Below, in pieces: positions 1-7,566 of a stretch of DNA of 64,000 nt. The position numbers and the translations under genes are program-made. The notes under the pieces are model-generated. The model saw only the letters and a list, made by a program, of their open reading frames with translations, did no database searches and had not been told where the DNA came from. Source of the stretch: Thioalkalivibrio sp. K90mix (GTDB lineage: Bacteria; Pseudomonadota; Gammaproteobacteria; Ectothiorhodospirales; Ectothiorhodospiraceae); NCBI RefSeq assembly GCF_000025545.1, contig NC_013889.1:2680801-2744800 (forward strand). Direction: 5' to 3'. Position 1 is the stretch's first letter, and each line of letters opens with the position of its first letter.

Positions 1-1
1 T

Positions 2-148
2 TCGTTCGACGCCATCATCGTGGCGGTGCCCCACCAGGCGTTCCTGGACATGGGAGTGGAAGCGATCCGTGCGCTCGCGCACCCGCAGGCGGTCCTGTTC
101 GATGTGAAATCGGTCTTCCCGCGCGAGGCCAGCGACCTGCGCCTGTGA
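2..148 (+). CDS. UDP-sugar dehydrogenase, 3' end only (partial)
   Basis: Only the last 48 codons are present and the gene runs off the left edge. The frame ends in ...DAIIVAVPHQAFLDMG, then a DVKSVFPREASDLRL-type tail, which is the C-terminal pattern of nucleotide-sugar dehydrogenases of the WbpA/TviB (UDP-N-acetylhexosamine 6-dehydrogenase) type. These NAD-dependent enzymes oxidise C6 of UDP-HexNAc to make uronic acid precursors for exopolysaccharide, capsule or O-antigen. The following beta-helix, VanZ and methyltransferase genes fit an upstream polysaccharide cluster. Which UDP-sugar is used cannot be decided from this fragment. Confidence 0.75.
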   Translation, partial: SFDAIIVAVPHQAFLDMGVEAIRALAHPQAVLFDVKSVFPREASDLRL

Positions 149-162
149 CCGCGCGCGGGCCG

Positions 163-1560
163 CTACCGGCCTGCAGGTCCGACGCCTGCGCGCCGCCCCG
201 GATTGGCCTGGTGGCCGCCCGCGTAGGCCCCGAATCGGGGCTGACTGCGCCCGCGTTCGTTGTAGTCGCGTTCCAGACCGGGAGGTGGAGGACTTTGGAA
301 CTCGGGCAGACCCTCATACTCCAGCATCCCTTCCCGCGGGAACAGATCGAGTTCCGCCAGCGGCCCGCGCGGGCGCACCAGGTAGGCTGGAGCCCGGCCA
401 AACGCCGCCTCGTGGTTGGGTTCGGCATGGACCGTGCGCGCGGCATCGATCGCGGGGTCGGCGAAGACCGCATTCCCGGCGATGACCTGTTCATAGCGCC
501 GATCGCCGGGAACCAGTCGTATCCCGAACCCTCGTGCGACCACGGTGTTATGGACGATCAGGACATCCTTCGGGATGTGGTTGTGCGGCTGCACGATCAG
601 GGCACTGCCGGCATCGTTGAAGAACAGGTTGTTGTACAGAGCCAGGCGGCCCTCGCCCTGAAAGAGGCGCTGGTGGGGGTTCTGGTAGAAGAGGTTGCCG
701 TAGATCCAGTACCAGTCGTGCTGTCCGGGCCCCTCGGGCGGGAAGTGCCCCACCAGCAGATTGGGCCGTGCGCGATGCCCGCTGCTCGCGCGCTCCGCCT
801 TGCTGAACACGTTGTGGCGGATGATGGTGGCATGGGGTTCGGTCGGCATCCCCGCGCGCGGGGTTCGCGGACGCTGGTGCTTGATCTGCATGCTGTAGCC
901 CAGGGTACGACCAATGAAGTTGTGCTCGATCAGGCCCGCGACAAACGGTCCCGTCCCGTCCGGACGGCCGAGGTACATGCCGGTGCCGACATCGCGAATG
1001 TCGTTGTGGCGGATGGTCCAGTTCCAGGCGGCGGCTCGGGTGGTGATACCGCTGTTGCCCTGCGAACGGTCATAGCCGCGGATGGTCAGGTGCTCCAGCG
1101 TGATGTCGTGGGCGTATTCACTGTCGTGCTCGACTACGACCCCGGCGATATTGTGCCCACCCCCCTCCAGGGTCAGGTGCCGGATCACCAGGTGCGCGGC
1201 ATTGATCAGGCGAATGGTATTACTGCCCGAACGTCCGCGGAGGATGGCCGGGTCTCCCGAATCCGGGCCGGTGATCACGATCGGCTGCTCGGCGGTCCCG
1301 CTAATGCCCCGCAACACCAGCGGGTCGGGGTATTCGCCCGGGGCGAGCTGAAGATGATCGCCCGGGCGCAGCTGGCGCACGGCGCGGCGCAATCCCTCCG
1401 GGTCGGTTTGCAGCACGCGGGTCGCGGCTGCGGGGGCCTCGGACGCCCCGCCCGGTCGTGGCGTGTCGGCACTCGCCGTCATCACGGCCAGCAGCAGCAC
1501 GCCCGCCAGCACCCATGCCCGGGACACAAGCGAGTGGAACATTGACCGCCCTGCCGTCAT
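163..1560 (-). CDS. secreted right-handed parallel beta-helix protein (polysaccharide lyase-like)
   Basis: About 465 aa from the ATG at 1560, which has a GGGGAG Shine-Dalgarno 7-8 nt upstream. The open frame extends to 1719 but that extension is basic and low-complexity. An N-terminal signal peptide is clear: a short basic start, then a LAGVLLLAVMTASA core ending near residue 32. The mature part has regularly spaced Asn/His/Ile-rich turns such as HNIAGVV, IRHNDIRDVG and LYNNLFFND, the signature of right-handed parallel beta-helix (PbH1) folds. Alginate lyase-like and chondroitinase B-like proteins have this fold. It is probably periplasmic or exported and acts on the polysaccharide made by the adjacent cluster. 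Catalytic residues could not be assigned, so a binding-only role is possible. Confidence 0.75.
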   Translation of the reverse strand: MTAGRSMFHSLVSRAWVLAGVLLLAVMTASADTPRPGGASEAPAAATRVLQTDPEGLRRAVRQLRPGDHLQLAPGEYPDPLVLRGISGTAEQPIVITGPDSGDPAILRGRSGSNTIRLINAAHLVIRHLTLEGGGHNIAGVVVEHDSEYAHDITLEHLTIRGYDRSQGNSGITTRAAAWNWTIRHNDIRDVGTGMYLGRPDGTGPFVAGLIEHNFIGRTLGYSMQIKHQRPRTPRAGMPTEPHATIIRHNVFSKAERASSGHRARPNLLVGHFPPEGPGQHDWYWIYGNLFYQNPHQRLFQGEGRLALYNNLFFNDAGSALIVQPHNHIPKDVLIVHNTVVARGFGIRLVPGDRRYEQVIAGNAVFADPAIDAARTVHAEPNHEAAFGRAPAYLVRPRGPLAELDLFPREGMLEYEGLPEFQSPPPPGLERDYNERGRSQPRFGAYAGGHQANPGRRAGVGPAGR

Positions 1561-1675
1561 CACCGCACTCCCCGCCCGAGGCCTGCGAAGCCAGCCCGCG
1601 CTGTGGCGATTGGAGGGGTCATACTCCGGTGTATGCCCCCTTGTCAGGTTAGACCATGTGCGAGCGCGGCCACCC

Positions 1676-3139
1676 ATGACACGCAGACGCGAACCACTGG
1701 CCCTGTGGACCTGTGTCATCGGGGCGTGGCTGTCCCTGGGGTTTGCCCTCTACCTGACGCTGCTGCCGTTCGAGTTCGGCGAGATGGGTCTGGAGGAGGC
1801 GTGGTCACTCTACCGCGACATGAGTCTGCAGGGACCCGGCACCAGCGGGCGCGCCCAGTTCATGGCCAATGTCATGATGTTCATGCCACTGGGCTTTTTC
1901 TGGATGGCCTGGCTCACCCATGGCCGCGATCGCCTTGTATGGCACCTGGGTGCCCTCGCCCTGGTCGCCCTTCTGGGGCTGGCGACCACGGCAACGGTGG
2001 AGTTCCTGCAGATCTGGCTGCCCTATCGCTATCCGGCCGGGGCGGACATCGCGGGCAATTTTCTCGGTGCGGTGGCCGGGGCCCTGATGTGGTGGGGACT
2101 GCGCCGACCGCTGCTGCACTGGCGAGGCCAGCTCGCAGGCCCAAACCGTGTCATCGTGCCTGCCGTCCTGATCGCCTATGCGCTCCTGTACGTCGCGATC
2201 GGTCTGGCGCCGTTCGACCTGGTCCTGTCCAGCGCCGAGTGGAGCCAGCGTCTCGGCCCCAGTGCCTGGGGCCTGTGGGTCGCCACCGGGGCCTGTACGT
2301 CCGGTCTTCGCTGTATCTCCGAGCTGGGACTGACGCTGGTGGCCAGCGTGCCCGTCGGGATCCTGCTCGCGTACGGAGGACTCCGGCGGCGCCCGCCCGC
2401 GAACGGGGCCGTGCTGGTGATCCTGGCCGCGCTCCTGGCCATCCTGCTGGAGGCGCTGAATCTTGCCACGCTCTCAGGGATCGCAGAGGGCCGTTCGGCC
2501 GTGCTGCGGGGCGCCGGGTTTGTCACAGGGATACTTCTGTACGCATACCTCTCGCCGCTGCAGGTGATGCAGGCCCTGCAGCGGGCCGCGATCCCGCTCC
2601 TGGTCGTTGCCGCGCCACTGTACGGGGCGGCACTGCTGGTCCTGAACCATGACCTGGGCCCCTACCACTGGAACCCGGCGGCCATCTCGGCGCAATGGGC
2701 CCAGCTCAATCTCTGGCCGTTCTATTACCACTACTTCGTCGGCGAAACCGTGGCCCTGCGCAGTGCGGCGCTGCATGTGGCCATGTATCTGCCGCTGGGC
2801 GCACTGATATGGCTGGCGCAGATCCGGCGCCCGCTGCATCCGCGCCAGTTGCAGTGGCTGGCCGCCCTCGGCGGGCTGCTCGTGGCGCTACTGATGGAAG
2901 GCGGCAAGCTGCTGGTCGTGGGGCTGCGGCCCGACCCGGCCAGCCTGATCCTGGCCACCGCGGCCGCCTGGGGCATGGCGACCGCGCTGCACTTCCTGAC
3001 GCGCCTGGCCACCGAAGCCAGTACCACGAGCTGCACCCGGACCCGGCCGCCCGGTTCGGCGCCAGTCACGGCCGGGCGGTCTACAGTCATCAACGAGCCA
3101 GCCAGGCGGGAACACGAACGTGACGAACTCCAGTTTTGA
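1676..3139 (+). CDS. VanZ-family polytopic membrane protein
   Basis: About 487 aa and very hydrophobic, with roughly 10-12 predicted membrane segments. The N-terminal half has the VanZ pattern: TLLPFEF after the first helix, NVMMFMPLGFFW, then VEFLQIWLPYRYP and a D-I-x-G-N-F-L-G segment. The C-terminal half repeats a similar unit (LNLWPFYYHY, then LHVAMYLPLGALIWL), so it looks like a duplicated VanZ domain. VanZ-like proteins are common in polysaccharide/exosortase clusters but their biochemical role there is not established. The start is the ATG at 1676; no strong Shine-Dalgarno is seen. It diverges from the beta-helix gene across about 115 bp. Its 3' end overlaps the methyltransferase start by 20 nt, implying translational coupling. 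Confidence 0.75.
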   Translation: MTRRREPLALWTCVIGAWLSLGFALYLTLLPFEFGEMGLEEAWSLYRDMSLQGPGTSGRAQFMANVMMFMPLGFFWMAWLTHGRDRLVWHLGALALVALLGLATTATVEFLQIWLPYRYPAGADIAGNFLGAVAGALMWWGLRRPLLHWRGQLAGPNRVIVPAVLIAYALLYVAIGLAPFDLVLSSAEWSQRLGPSAWGLWVATGACTSGLRCISELGLTLVASVPVGILLAYGGLRRRPPANGAVLVILAALLAILLEALNLATLSGIAEGRSAVLRGAGFVTGILLYAYLSPLQVMQALQRAAIPLLVVAAPLYGAALLVLNHDLGPYHWNPAAISAQWAQLNLWPFYYHYFVGETVALRSAALHVAMYLPLGALIWLAQIRRPLHPRQLQWLAALGGLLVALLMEGGKLLVVGLRPDPASLILATAAAWGMATALHFLTRLATEASTTSCTRTRPPGSAPVTAGRSTVINEPARREHERDELQF

Positions 3140-3854
3140 GCAGCGCTGGCGCCAGCGCTTTACCCAGCGCGGCAGCCAGTGCGACGACGACGCGGCCATC
3201 GCGGGCTGGACGCCCACCGGGTTGGCCAGCCGGGTACGCCAGTTCCAGTCACTCTGGCAACAAGCCCGTCCCGAAGGGGCGCGATGGCTCGATATCGGCT
3301 GCGGGGCCGGCACCTATACCCGTCTGCTTCAGGCCGAAGGGCGCAGCCCGATCGGGCTGGACTACTCCGCCCCGTCGCTGCACAAGGCGCGACAGCGCAG
3401 CCCCGCGTCGATCGACTGGCTGGCGGCGGATGTCCACCGCCTGCCGTTCGCCGATGGCGAGTTCGATGGCGTGCTCTGTTTCGGGGTGATGCAGGCGCTG
3501 GCCGACTCGCGCCCGGCCCTCGCGGAGATGCAGCGCGTGCTGCGCCCCGGCGGCGAGATCTGGGTGGATGCGCTGAACGCCAGGACCTGGCCCACCGTGT
3601 TGCAGGAACGCCGACGGGTCCGGGCCGGAAAGGCACCCCATCTGCGCTACGAGGCGCCCGACTCGCTGCAGGCGGCCGCGAGGGCGGCCGGCCTGCGGTC
3701 GCTGGCGTGTTACTGGCTGCCCCTGGTCCCGGGCCGACTGCACGGGCTCCAGGGCCCGGCCGAAAGCCGCTGGGCGAGGGCCCTTTGGCAGGCATCGCCG
3801 TGGATCGCGGAGCGGTTGTGTCACTCGTTCATCCTGCGTGCACGCAAAGACTGA
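3120..3854 (+). CDS. class I SAM-dependent methyltransferase
   Basis: 244 aa with a GTG start inside the 3' end of the VanZ gene. Motif I is visible as WLDIGCGAGTYTRLL around residues 56-70, followed by an acidic GLDYS loop. Motif II/III appears as DVHRLPFADGEFDGVLCFGVMQ, and a typical RVLRPGGEIWVDALN post-motif lies near residues 138-152. This is the Methyltransf_11/25 family. The substrate is unknown. The location after a sugar dehydrogenase, a beta-helix protein and a VanZ protein suggests a polysaccharide, lipid-linked or small-molecule substrate, but that is context only. The gene is followed by a 350-bp AT-richer intergenic region. Confidence 0.8.
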   Translation: MTNSSFEQRWRQRFTQRGSQCDDDAAIAGWTPTGLASRVRQFQSLWQQARPEGARWLDIGCGAGTYTRLLQAEGRSPIGLDYSAPSLHKARQRSPASIDWLAADVHRLPFADGEFDGVLCFGVMQALADSRPALAEMQRVLRPGGEIWVDALNARTWPTVLQERRRVRAGKAPHLRYEAPDSLQAAARAAGLRSLACYWLPLVPGRLHGLQGPAESRWARALWQASPWIAERLCHSFILRARKD

Positions 3855-3855
3855 A

Positions 3856-3935
3856 TGTAAAAGGGGGTGACACTTCTGCGTGTCCGCGGGTGCGCCGGTA
3901 TTGGCGAACGACGACAACTGTCAGCGCCTTTTACA
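3856..3935. promoter_or_regulatory. 17-bp inverted repeat pair, candidate activator (UAS) sites
   Basis: TGTAAAAGGGGGTGACA at 3856-3872 and TGTCAGCGCCTTTTACA at 3919-3935 are inverted copies of one 17-mer, with 15 of 17 positions complementary. The centres are 63 bp apart, close to six helical turns. They lie 85-165 bp upstream of a sigma-54-like -24/-12 element, the usual distance for enhancer-binding-protein sites. The regulator is not in this window. A PrsR-like response regulator, known from exosortase/PEP-CTERM clusters, would be a reasonable guess but is not shown by the sequence. Confidence 0.5.
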
Positions 3936-4017
3936 AATCACTTCTCAGAAAAGCCCACGGCAGGCCCTTGGTATGAGAAAAAGCCTTCCAAACAGCCGAT
4001 TACATCGTTGTTGATTT

Positions 4018-4034
4018 GGGGTATAGATATTGCT
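4018..4034 (+). promoter_or_regulatory. candidate sigma-54 (-24/-12) promoter for the 4207-7240 cassette
   Basis: GG at 4020-4021 is separated by exactly 10 nt from GC at 4032-4033, with TT just before the GC (GGTATAGATATTGCT). This matches the GG-N10-GC core and the -14/-15 TT of sigma-54 promoters, although the upstream TGGCAC half is only partly kept. The predicted transcript would start near 4045, giving a leader of about 160 nt before the ATG at 4207. The rest of the 3855-4206 gap is AT-richer than its surroundings and shows no credible gene. Confidence 0.45.
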
Positions 4035-4206
4035 CTGTGTTTTGGTTGTCGCAGCGAATGCGGGTGGCAACACAAATATCGCGACGGAATGCGAAGACCC
4101 GGGTAACCCGGACTAGTATCAAACCAGGAATCTGGATTGTCCGCGTCTCCCTGGACGCGATACCGCTCCAACCAAGGCCCGGTCCCGAAAATTCTGGAGG
4201 GACACG

Positions 4207-4914
4207 ATGGAACAAAACGACAACCAGGACTCAAGCCGGCGCCAGGAGGGGCTGGATGCACACGGCCACAATCGGCGGCGTCTGAGCCGGGCGATGCTCG
4301 GGGCCACCCCTCTGCTGATGACCCTGCATGCCTCGCCATTGAAGGCGGCCGGTGCGAACTGCATGCCCTCGGGCTGGGCGTCCGGCAATGTGTCGCGCCA
4401 CGACGGGCCCCAGGACTGCGGCGGCCACTCCCCCGACTACTGGAGTGGCGGCTATGACCCGTCGCACGCCAGTCTTTCGCGCAATGTCAGTGCCCAGGGC
4501 CGTGGTGGTGGCCAGCTGTTCAACAGCGCCTCCTTCCACAGCCATCCGGAATGGCGGCTGGCGGTGGAGTCCGGCGTGCTGTTCGACTCGAACTACGGCT
4601 TCCCGGGCGTGAGCCGGGGCTTCCAGGAAGAGGAAGGGGATCTCACCATGATCGGGGCCGTCTCTGCCTCGGTGTTCGTGCTGGATGCGCAGGGGGCAGC
4701 CGAACGCGAAGTGATCCGCTACGGCACCGCCGCACTGTTGAATGCCAGGTACACCAACGGGTATCCGCTCTCCGAACGCCTGGTGCGGGACATCGTTACC
4801 GACACCCTGGAGCATGGCCACTACGAGACCGATGGCGGCGACCGCCTGTACCCCGAACAGGTGTATCGGTTCCTCGAGAACACGATGGGCCTCCCGAGCT
4901 GGGGGTCCGCCTGA
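4207..4914 (+). CDS. uncharacterised exported-type protein, candidate substrate of the HprK-related/PqqD cassette
   Basis: 235 aa; GGAGG at 4196-4200 sets the ATG at 4207. Residues 23-45 carry an RRR-containing basic stretch followed by a moderately hydrophobic segment (LGATPLLMTLHA), which resembles a weak export or twin-arginine-like signal. After it comes a Cys/Gly/Trp-rich block with C52 and C71 (NCMPSGWASGN... QDCGGHSPDYW). The C-terminal third (ALLNARYTNGYPLSERLVRDIV...) resembles a helical module with a YPL turn that recurs in large secreted proteins. I do not recognise a named family. It is the first gene of a four-gene unit with PqqD-like, HprK-like and nucleotidyltransferase genes, so it is the natural candidate for the protein those enzymes act on. 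That is inference from context. Confidence 0.6.
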   Translation: MEQNDNQDSSRRQEGLDAHGHNRRRLSRAMLGATPLLMTLHASPLKAAGANCMPSGWASGNVSRHDGPQDCGGHSPDYWSGGYDPSHASLSRNVSAQGRGGGQLFNSASFHSHPEWRLAVESGVLFDSNYGFPGVSRGFQEEEGDLTMIGAVSASVFVLDAQGAAEREVIRYGTAALLNARYTNGYPLSERLVRDIVTDTLEHGHYETDGGDRLYPEQVYRFLENTMGLPSWGSA

Positions 4915-4954
4915 GCCATTCATTCCGTAATGGCCGGAACCCAGGGGGAACGAT

Positions 4955-5221
4955 ATGTCGCGCCGCAGGTGGCAACGGACTGACGGGCTGCAACAGCGCA
5001 CCCTGGGTCAGGAGTGCGTGGTGTTTCACCCCGGGGCCGGCACCACCCATCTGCTGACACCCGCGGCCGCCGCGCTGATGGACGGCCTGGCCAAGGGCGT
5101 GGCAATGGACGAGGCCGCACTGGCCCGACACCTGGGCCTGTCGGAGAAGGACGCGGAGGCCGAACTGGGGCGCTGGCTGTCCAGCCTGCAAACGGCCGAT
5201 CTGATCCGGGAACACCCCTGA
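4955..5221 (+). CDS. PqqD-like peptide chaperone of the HPr-rel-A type system
   Basis: 88 aa. The pattern (Trp near residue 6, VVFHPGAGTTHLLTPAAAALMDGL, then a winged-helix-like LARHLGLSEKDAEAELGRWLSSLQTADLI) matches short PqqD-family proteins, whose family role is to bind a peptide and deliver it to a modifying enzyme. NCBI uses the name 'HPr-rel-A system PqqD family peptide chaperone' for proteins in this neighbourhood type. The start has an AGGGGG Shine-Dalgarno. Its stop codon overlaps the next ATG (ATGA-type), so it is translationally coupled to the kinase-like gene. No PQQ biosynthesis genes are present, so a role in PQQ synthesis is unlikely. Confidence 0.75.
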   Translation: MSRRRWQRTDGLQQRTLGQECVVFHPGAGTTHLLTPAAAALMDGLAKGVAMDEAALARHLGLSEKDAEAELGRWLSSLQTADLIREHP

Positions 5222-6132
5222 TGCGGATCGCGGATCTGGGACAGGCCCGGCTCCAGCGCAGCCTGACGGGCCGCGGCCTGTATCTGCGCACTGGCCCCTT
5301 CACCAGCCGCATCCAGAGCCCCATCGCCAGCGTGGCCCGGGGCATCGAGTCGCTGTACCGGGACTTCGAGGTGGCCGACGACTCGAGTTTCTACGACTTC
5401 CACTGCGAGCTGCGCGCACCGCGTTCCCACCGCCGCTTCTATCGGCCCCAGGTCCTGTTTCTCGCCGACCGTCGCAGCGTCTTCAAGCCCCTGGCCTACG
5501 ACCAGGCCTATCCGATGCTCGAATGGGGACTGAACTGGTGCATCGCCAACCAGGTGCCGCATCGACTGGTACTGCACGCCGCCGCCCTGGAACGCGACGG
5601 GAAGGCCCTGATCCTGCCGGCCCCGCCAGGCTCCGGGAAAAGCACCCTTTGCGCAGCCCTGGCCCATCACGGATGGCGCCTGCTAACGGACGAGTCCGTA
5701 CTGGTAGACCTGGCCTCCAGCGAGGTTTCCGGACCCGCGCGGCCGGTCAGCCTGAAAAACGACTCAATCCGCGTGATCCGCGACACCTGCCCGTCGGCAG
5801 TCCTCAGCACGCCCATCGCGGACACGCTGAAGGGCGCCGTAGCGCACATGCGCCCGCCGACGGATGCCGTGCGCCGCAGTCACGAGACCGCCCGGCCCGG
5901 GTGGATCGTGTTCCCGCGCTACCAGCCAGGAGCCCCCACCCGGCTGAAACCGCGCACGGCGGGTTCCGGGTTCATGCAGCTGATCGCCAATGCCTTCAAT
6001 TACGCCGCCCTCGGTGCACGGGGTTTTCACAGCGCCGGACGACTGGTCGAACAGTCCGCATGCTTCGACTTTTCCTACAGCCGTCTGGACGAGGCCATAG
6101 AGCAGTTCAACGGGCTGGCCGATGGACGCTGA
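5221..6132 (+). CDS. HprK-related kinase A
   Basis: 303 aa. A P-loop is present as APPGSGKST at about residues 134-142, preceded by RLVLHAAALERDGKALIL, which resembles the strand leading into the P-loop of HPr kinase/phosphorylase. Downstream TDESVLVDL resembles the HprK acidic region. The N-terminal ~110 residues are unlike classical HprK, and no HPr gene is nearby. The family name in databases is 'HprK-related kinase A'; its target is not established. It probably phosphorylates a Ser/Thr or a small molecule within the same four-gene system. The start overlaps the PqqD-like gene by 1 nt, and the stop lies 11 nt inside the next gene. Confidence 0.78.
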   Translation: MRIADLGQARLQRSLTGRGLYLRTGPFTSRIQSPIASVARGIESLYRDFEVADDSSFYDFHCELRAPRSHRRFYRPQVLFLADRRSVFKPLAYDQAYPMLEWGLNWCIANQVPHRLVLHAAALERDGKALILPAPPGSGKSTLCAALAHHGWRLLTDESVLVDLASSEVSGPARPVSLKNDSIRVIRDTCPSAVLSTPIADTLKGAVAHMRPPTDAVRRSHETARPGWIVFPRYQPGAPTRLKPRTAGSGFMQLIANAFNYAALGARGFHSAGRLVEQSACFDFSYSRLDEAIEQFNGLADGR

Positions 6133-7240
6133 CACCGCACTGCGCCTGGCCCTGGCACGGCCGGAGAGCATGGCCGAGCGCACGGCGGCCGAATGGGCCC
6201 CGCTGCTGGCGGCCGCGCGCGAGAGCGCACTGCCGGGTACGCTCTGGCACCTCGCGGACGACGCGGGCCTGGCGGACGGCCTGCCGGAACCGGTGGCCAG
6301 CCAACTCTGGGGCGCCGCCCTGATCGCCGAGCATCGCTCGCAGGCCCTGGTCTGGGAACTGCACCGCCTGGAAAACGGGCTGCTCTCGCGGATGAGTCCG
6401 GGTGTCGCGCTGAAAGGGGCGGCCTACCTGGCCGCCGGGCTGCCGAATGCGCGTGGACGGCTGGCCAACGACATCGACCTGCTCTTTCCCCACAACGAGG
6501 TGGAACGCGCCGAGAAGCTCCTGTTCTTCGAAGGCTGGTCGGGCACGCACCACAATATCTACGACCAGCGCTACTACCGCGAGTGGATGCACGAACTGCC
6601 GCCACTGGTGCACCAGAACCGCGGCACCACGCTGGACCTGCACCACAACATCCTGCCGGAGACCTTTCGCGGCCATCTCGATGCCGCGCGCCTGCGGCAG
6701 CAAAGCCAGGCGCTCCCGGAACCCTTCCGCTTCCGGATCCTGTGCCCGGCGCACCTGGTACTCCACGCAATCGTGCACCTGTTTTCGGAGACGGAATGGG
6801 ACCGCGGCCTGCGCGACCTCTACGACATCCATGTGCTGCTCGGCCACTTCGGTGCCCGTGACGGCGATGCCTTCTGGGAGCATTTCGTCGTGGAGGCCGA
6901 GGCCCTGAACATCGCCTGGATGGCGGAGCGCGCGTTGTGGACCGCGAACCGGCTACTGCTGACCGAGGTCCCGCCCGAATCCGTCAAACGGCTGGCCCGG
7001 GCACGCGCGGGCATTGCCCTGCGGGGCCCCGGCCGCTGGGCATTCGTGCACGGGCTGCATACGCGTGCCGGCTCGATCACCCCCCGCCGCGATGCGCTCG
7101 CACGGGGCATGCTGTTTCTGCGCGGGCACTGGCTCAAGATGCCGGCCGGCCTGCTGGCGCGACACCTGTTCCACAAGGCCTTCCTCGCCGAGAAACCGGA
7201 GACGGCCACGGCCCAGCCGCAGCCGGAACAGCACGGTTAG
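6122..7240 (+). CDS. nucleotidyltransferase-family protein (PF14907-like)
   Basis: 372 aa. Around residues 95-122 it shows GVALKGAAYL followed by GRLANDIDLLFP. This is the Gly-Ala/Ser helix and D-x-D metal-binding pattern of the minimal nucleotidyltransferase fold used by the NTP_transf_5 family. The remainder is alpha-helical with His/Trp-rich stretches. Related proteins recur next to HprK-related kinases and PqqD-like chaperones, and also in exosortase regions. The substrate is unknown: it could nucleotidylate a protein or a sugar. The start overlaps the kinase-like gene. The TAG stop codon is formed at the left boundary of the 7239-7551 repeat element. Confidence 0.72.
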   Translation: MDADTALRLALARPESMAERTAAEWAPLLAAARESALPGTLWHLADDAGLADGLPEPVASQLWGAALIAEHRSQALVWELHRLENGLLSRMSPGVALKGAAYLAAGLPNARGRLANDIDLLFPHNEVERAEKLLFFEGWSGTHHNIYDQRYYREWMHELPPLVHQNRGTTLDLHHNILPETFRGHLDAARLRQQSQALPEPFRFRILCPAHLVLHAIVHLFSETEWDRGLRDLYDIHVLLGHFGARDGDAFWEHFVVEAEALNIAWMAERALWTANRLLLTEVPPESVKRLARARAGIALRGPGRWAFVHGLHTRAGSITPRRDALARGMLFLRGHWLKMPAGLLARHLFHKAFLAEKPETATAQPQPEQHG

Positions 7241-7551
7241 GGAGACGCTGATTTAATCGCGCGTCCGCGCTCGAGTCGCTTTTGCGTGCGAACAAGGCGT
7301 GGTGACTGCCGTGCAGTCATTCTGCACAAAGGAACCGCAACGCCGTTCCCACGCCCGTTTCTGATAACAACGGGCGGCCGAGCCCCTGCTTTCAATCGCT
7401 TGTGGGGTTGGTGCCCCCTGTTCCCCGATCCTGCGTTGCGCCCCGAATCCGTCAAAAACGGGCGGGTAGAACCACTACCCGCTGCACGACGCGCCTTGTC
7501 TCGGAAAACAGGGGGCGCCAACGCGGACGTGCGATTAAATCAGCGTCTCCT
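7239..7551. repeat. long palindromic repeat element, copy 1 (left module A, right module long)
   Basis: 313 bp filling the gap between the convergent nucleotidyltransferase and protease genes. The outer arms GAGACGCTGATTTAATCGC and GCGATTAAATCAGCGTCTC are perfect reverse complements. Inside lie GTGCAG-TCATT-CTGCAC, CCCGT...ACGGG, CCCCCTGTT paired with AACAGGGGG, and GGGTAG-AACCA-CTACCC. It shares conserved blocks with copies at 24688, 46890 and 56532, for example TCGAGTCGCTTTTGCGTGCG and AGAACCACTACCCGCTGC. This copy is the most divergent at its ends (GGAGAC instead of GGAAAC). The short open frames inside it differ between copies and lack start signals, so I do not call genes. Confidence 0.85.
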
Positions 7552-7566
7552 TAGAGAGACGGCGAT

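Noticed and set aside
3867..4339. Small open frames in the 3855-4206 gap
   Set aside because: No Shine-Dalgarno, no conservation clue, and they overlap on both strands; the gap is better explained as regulatory DNA.
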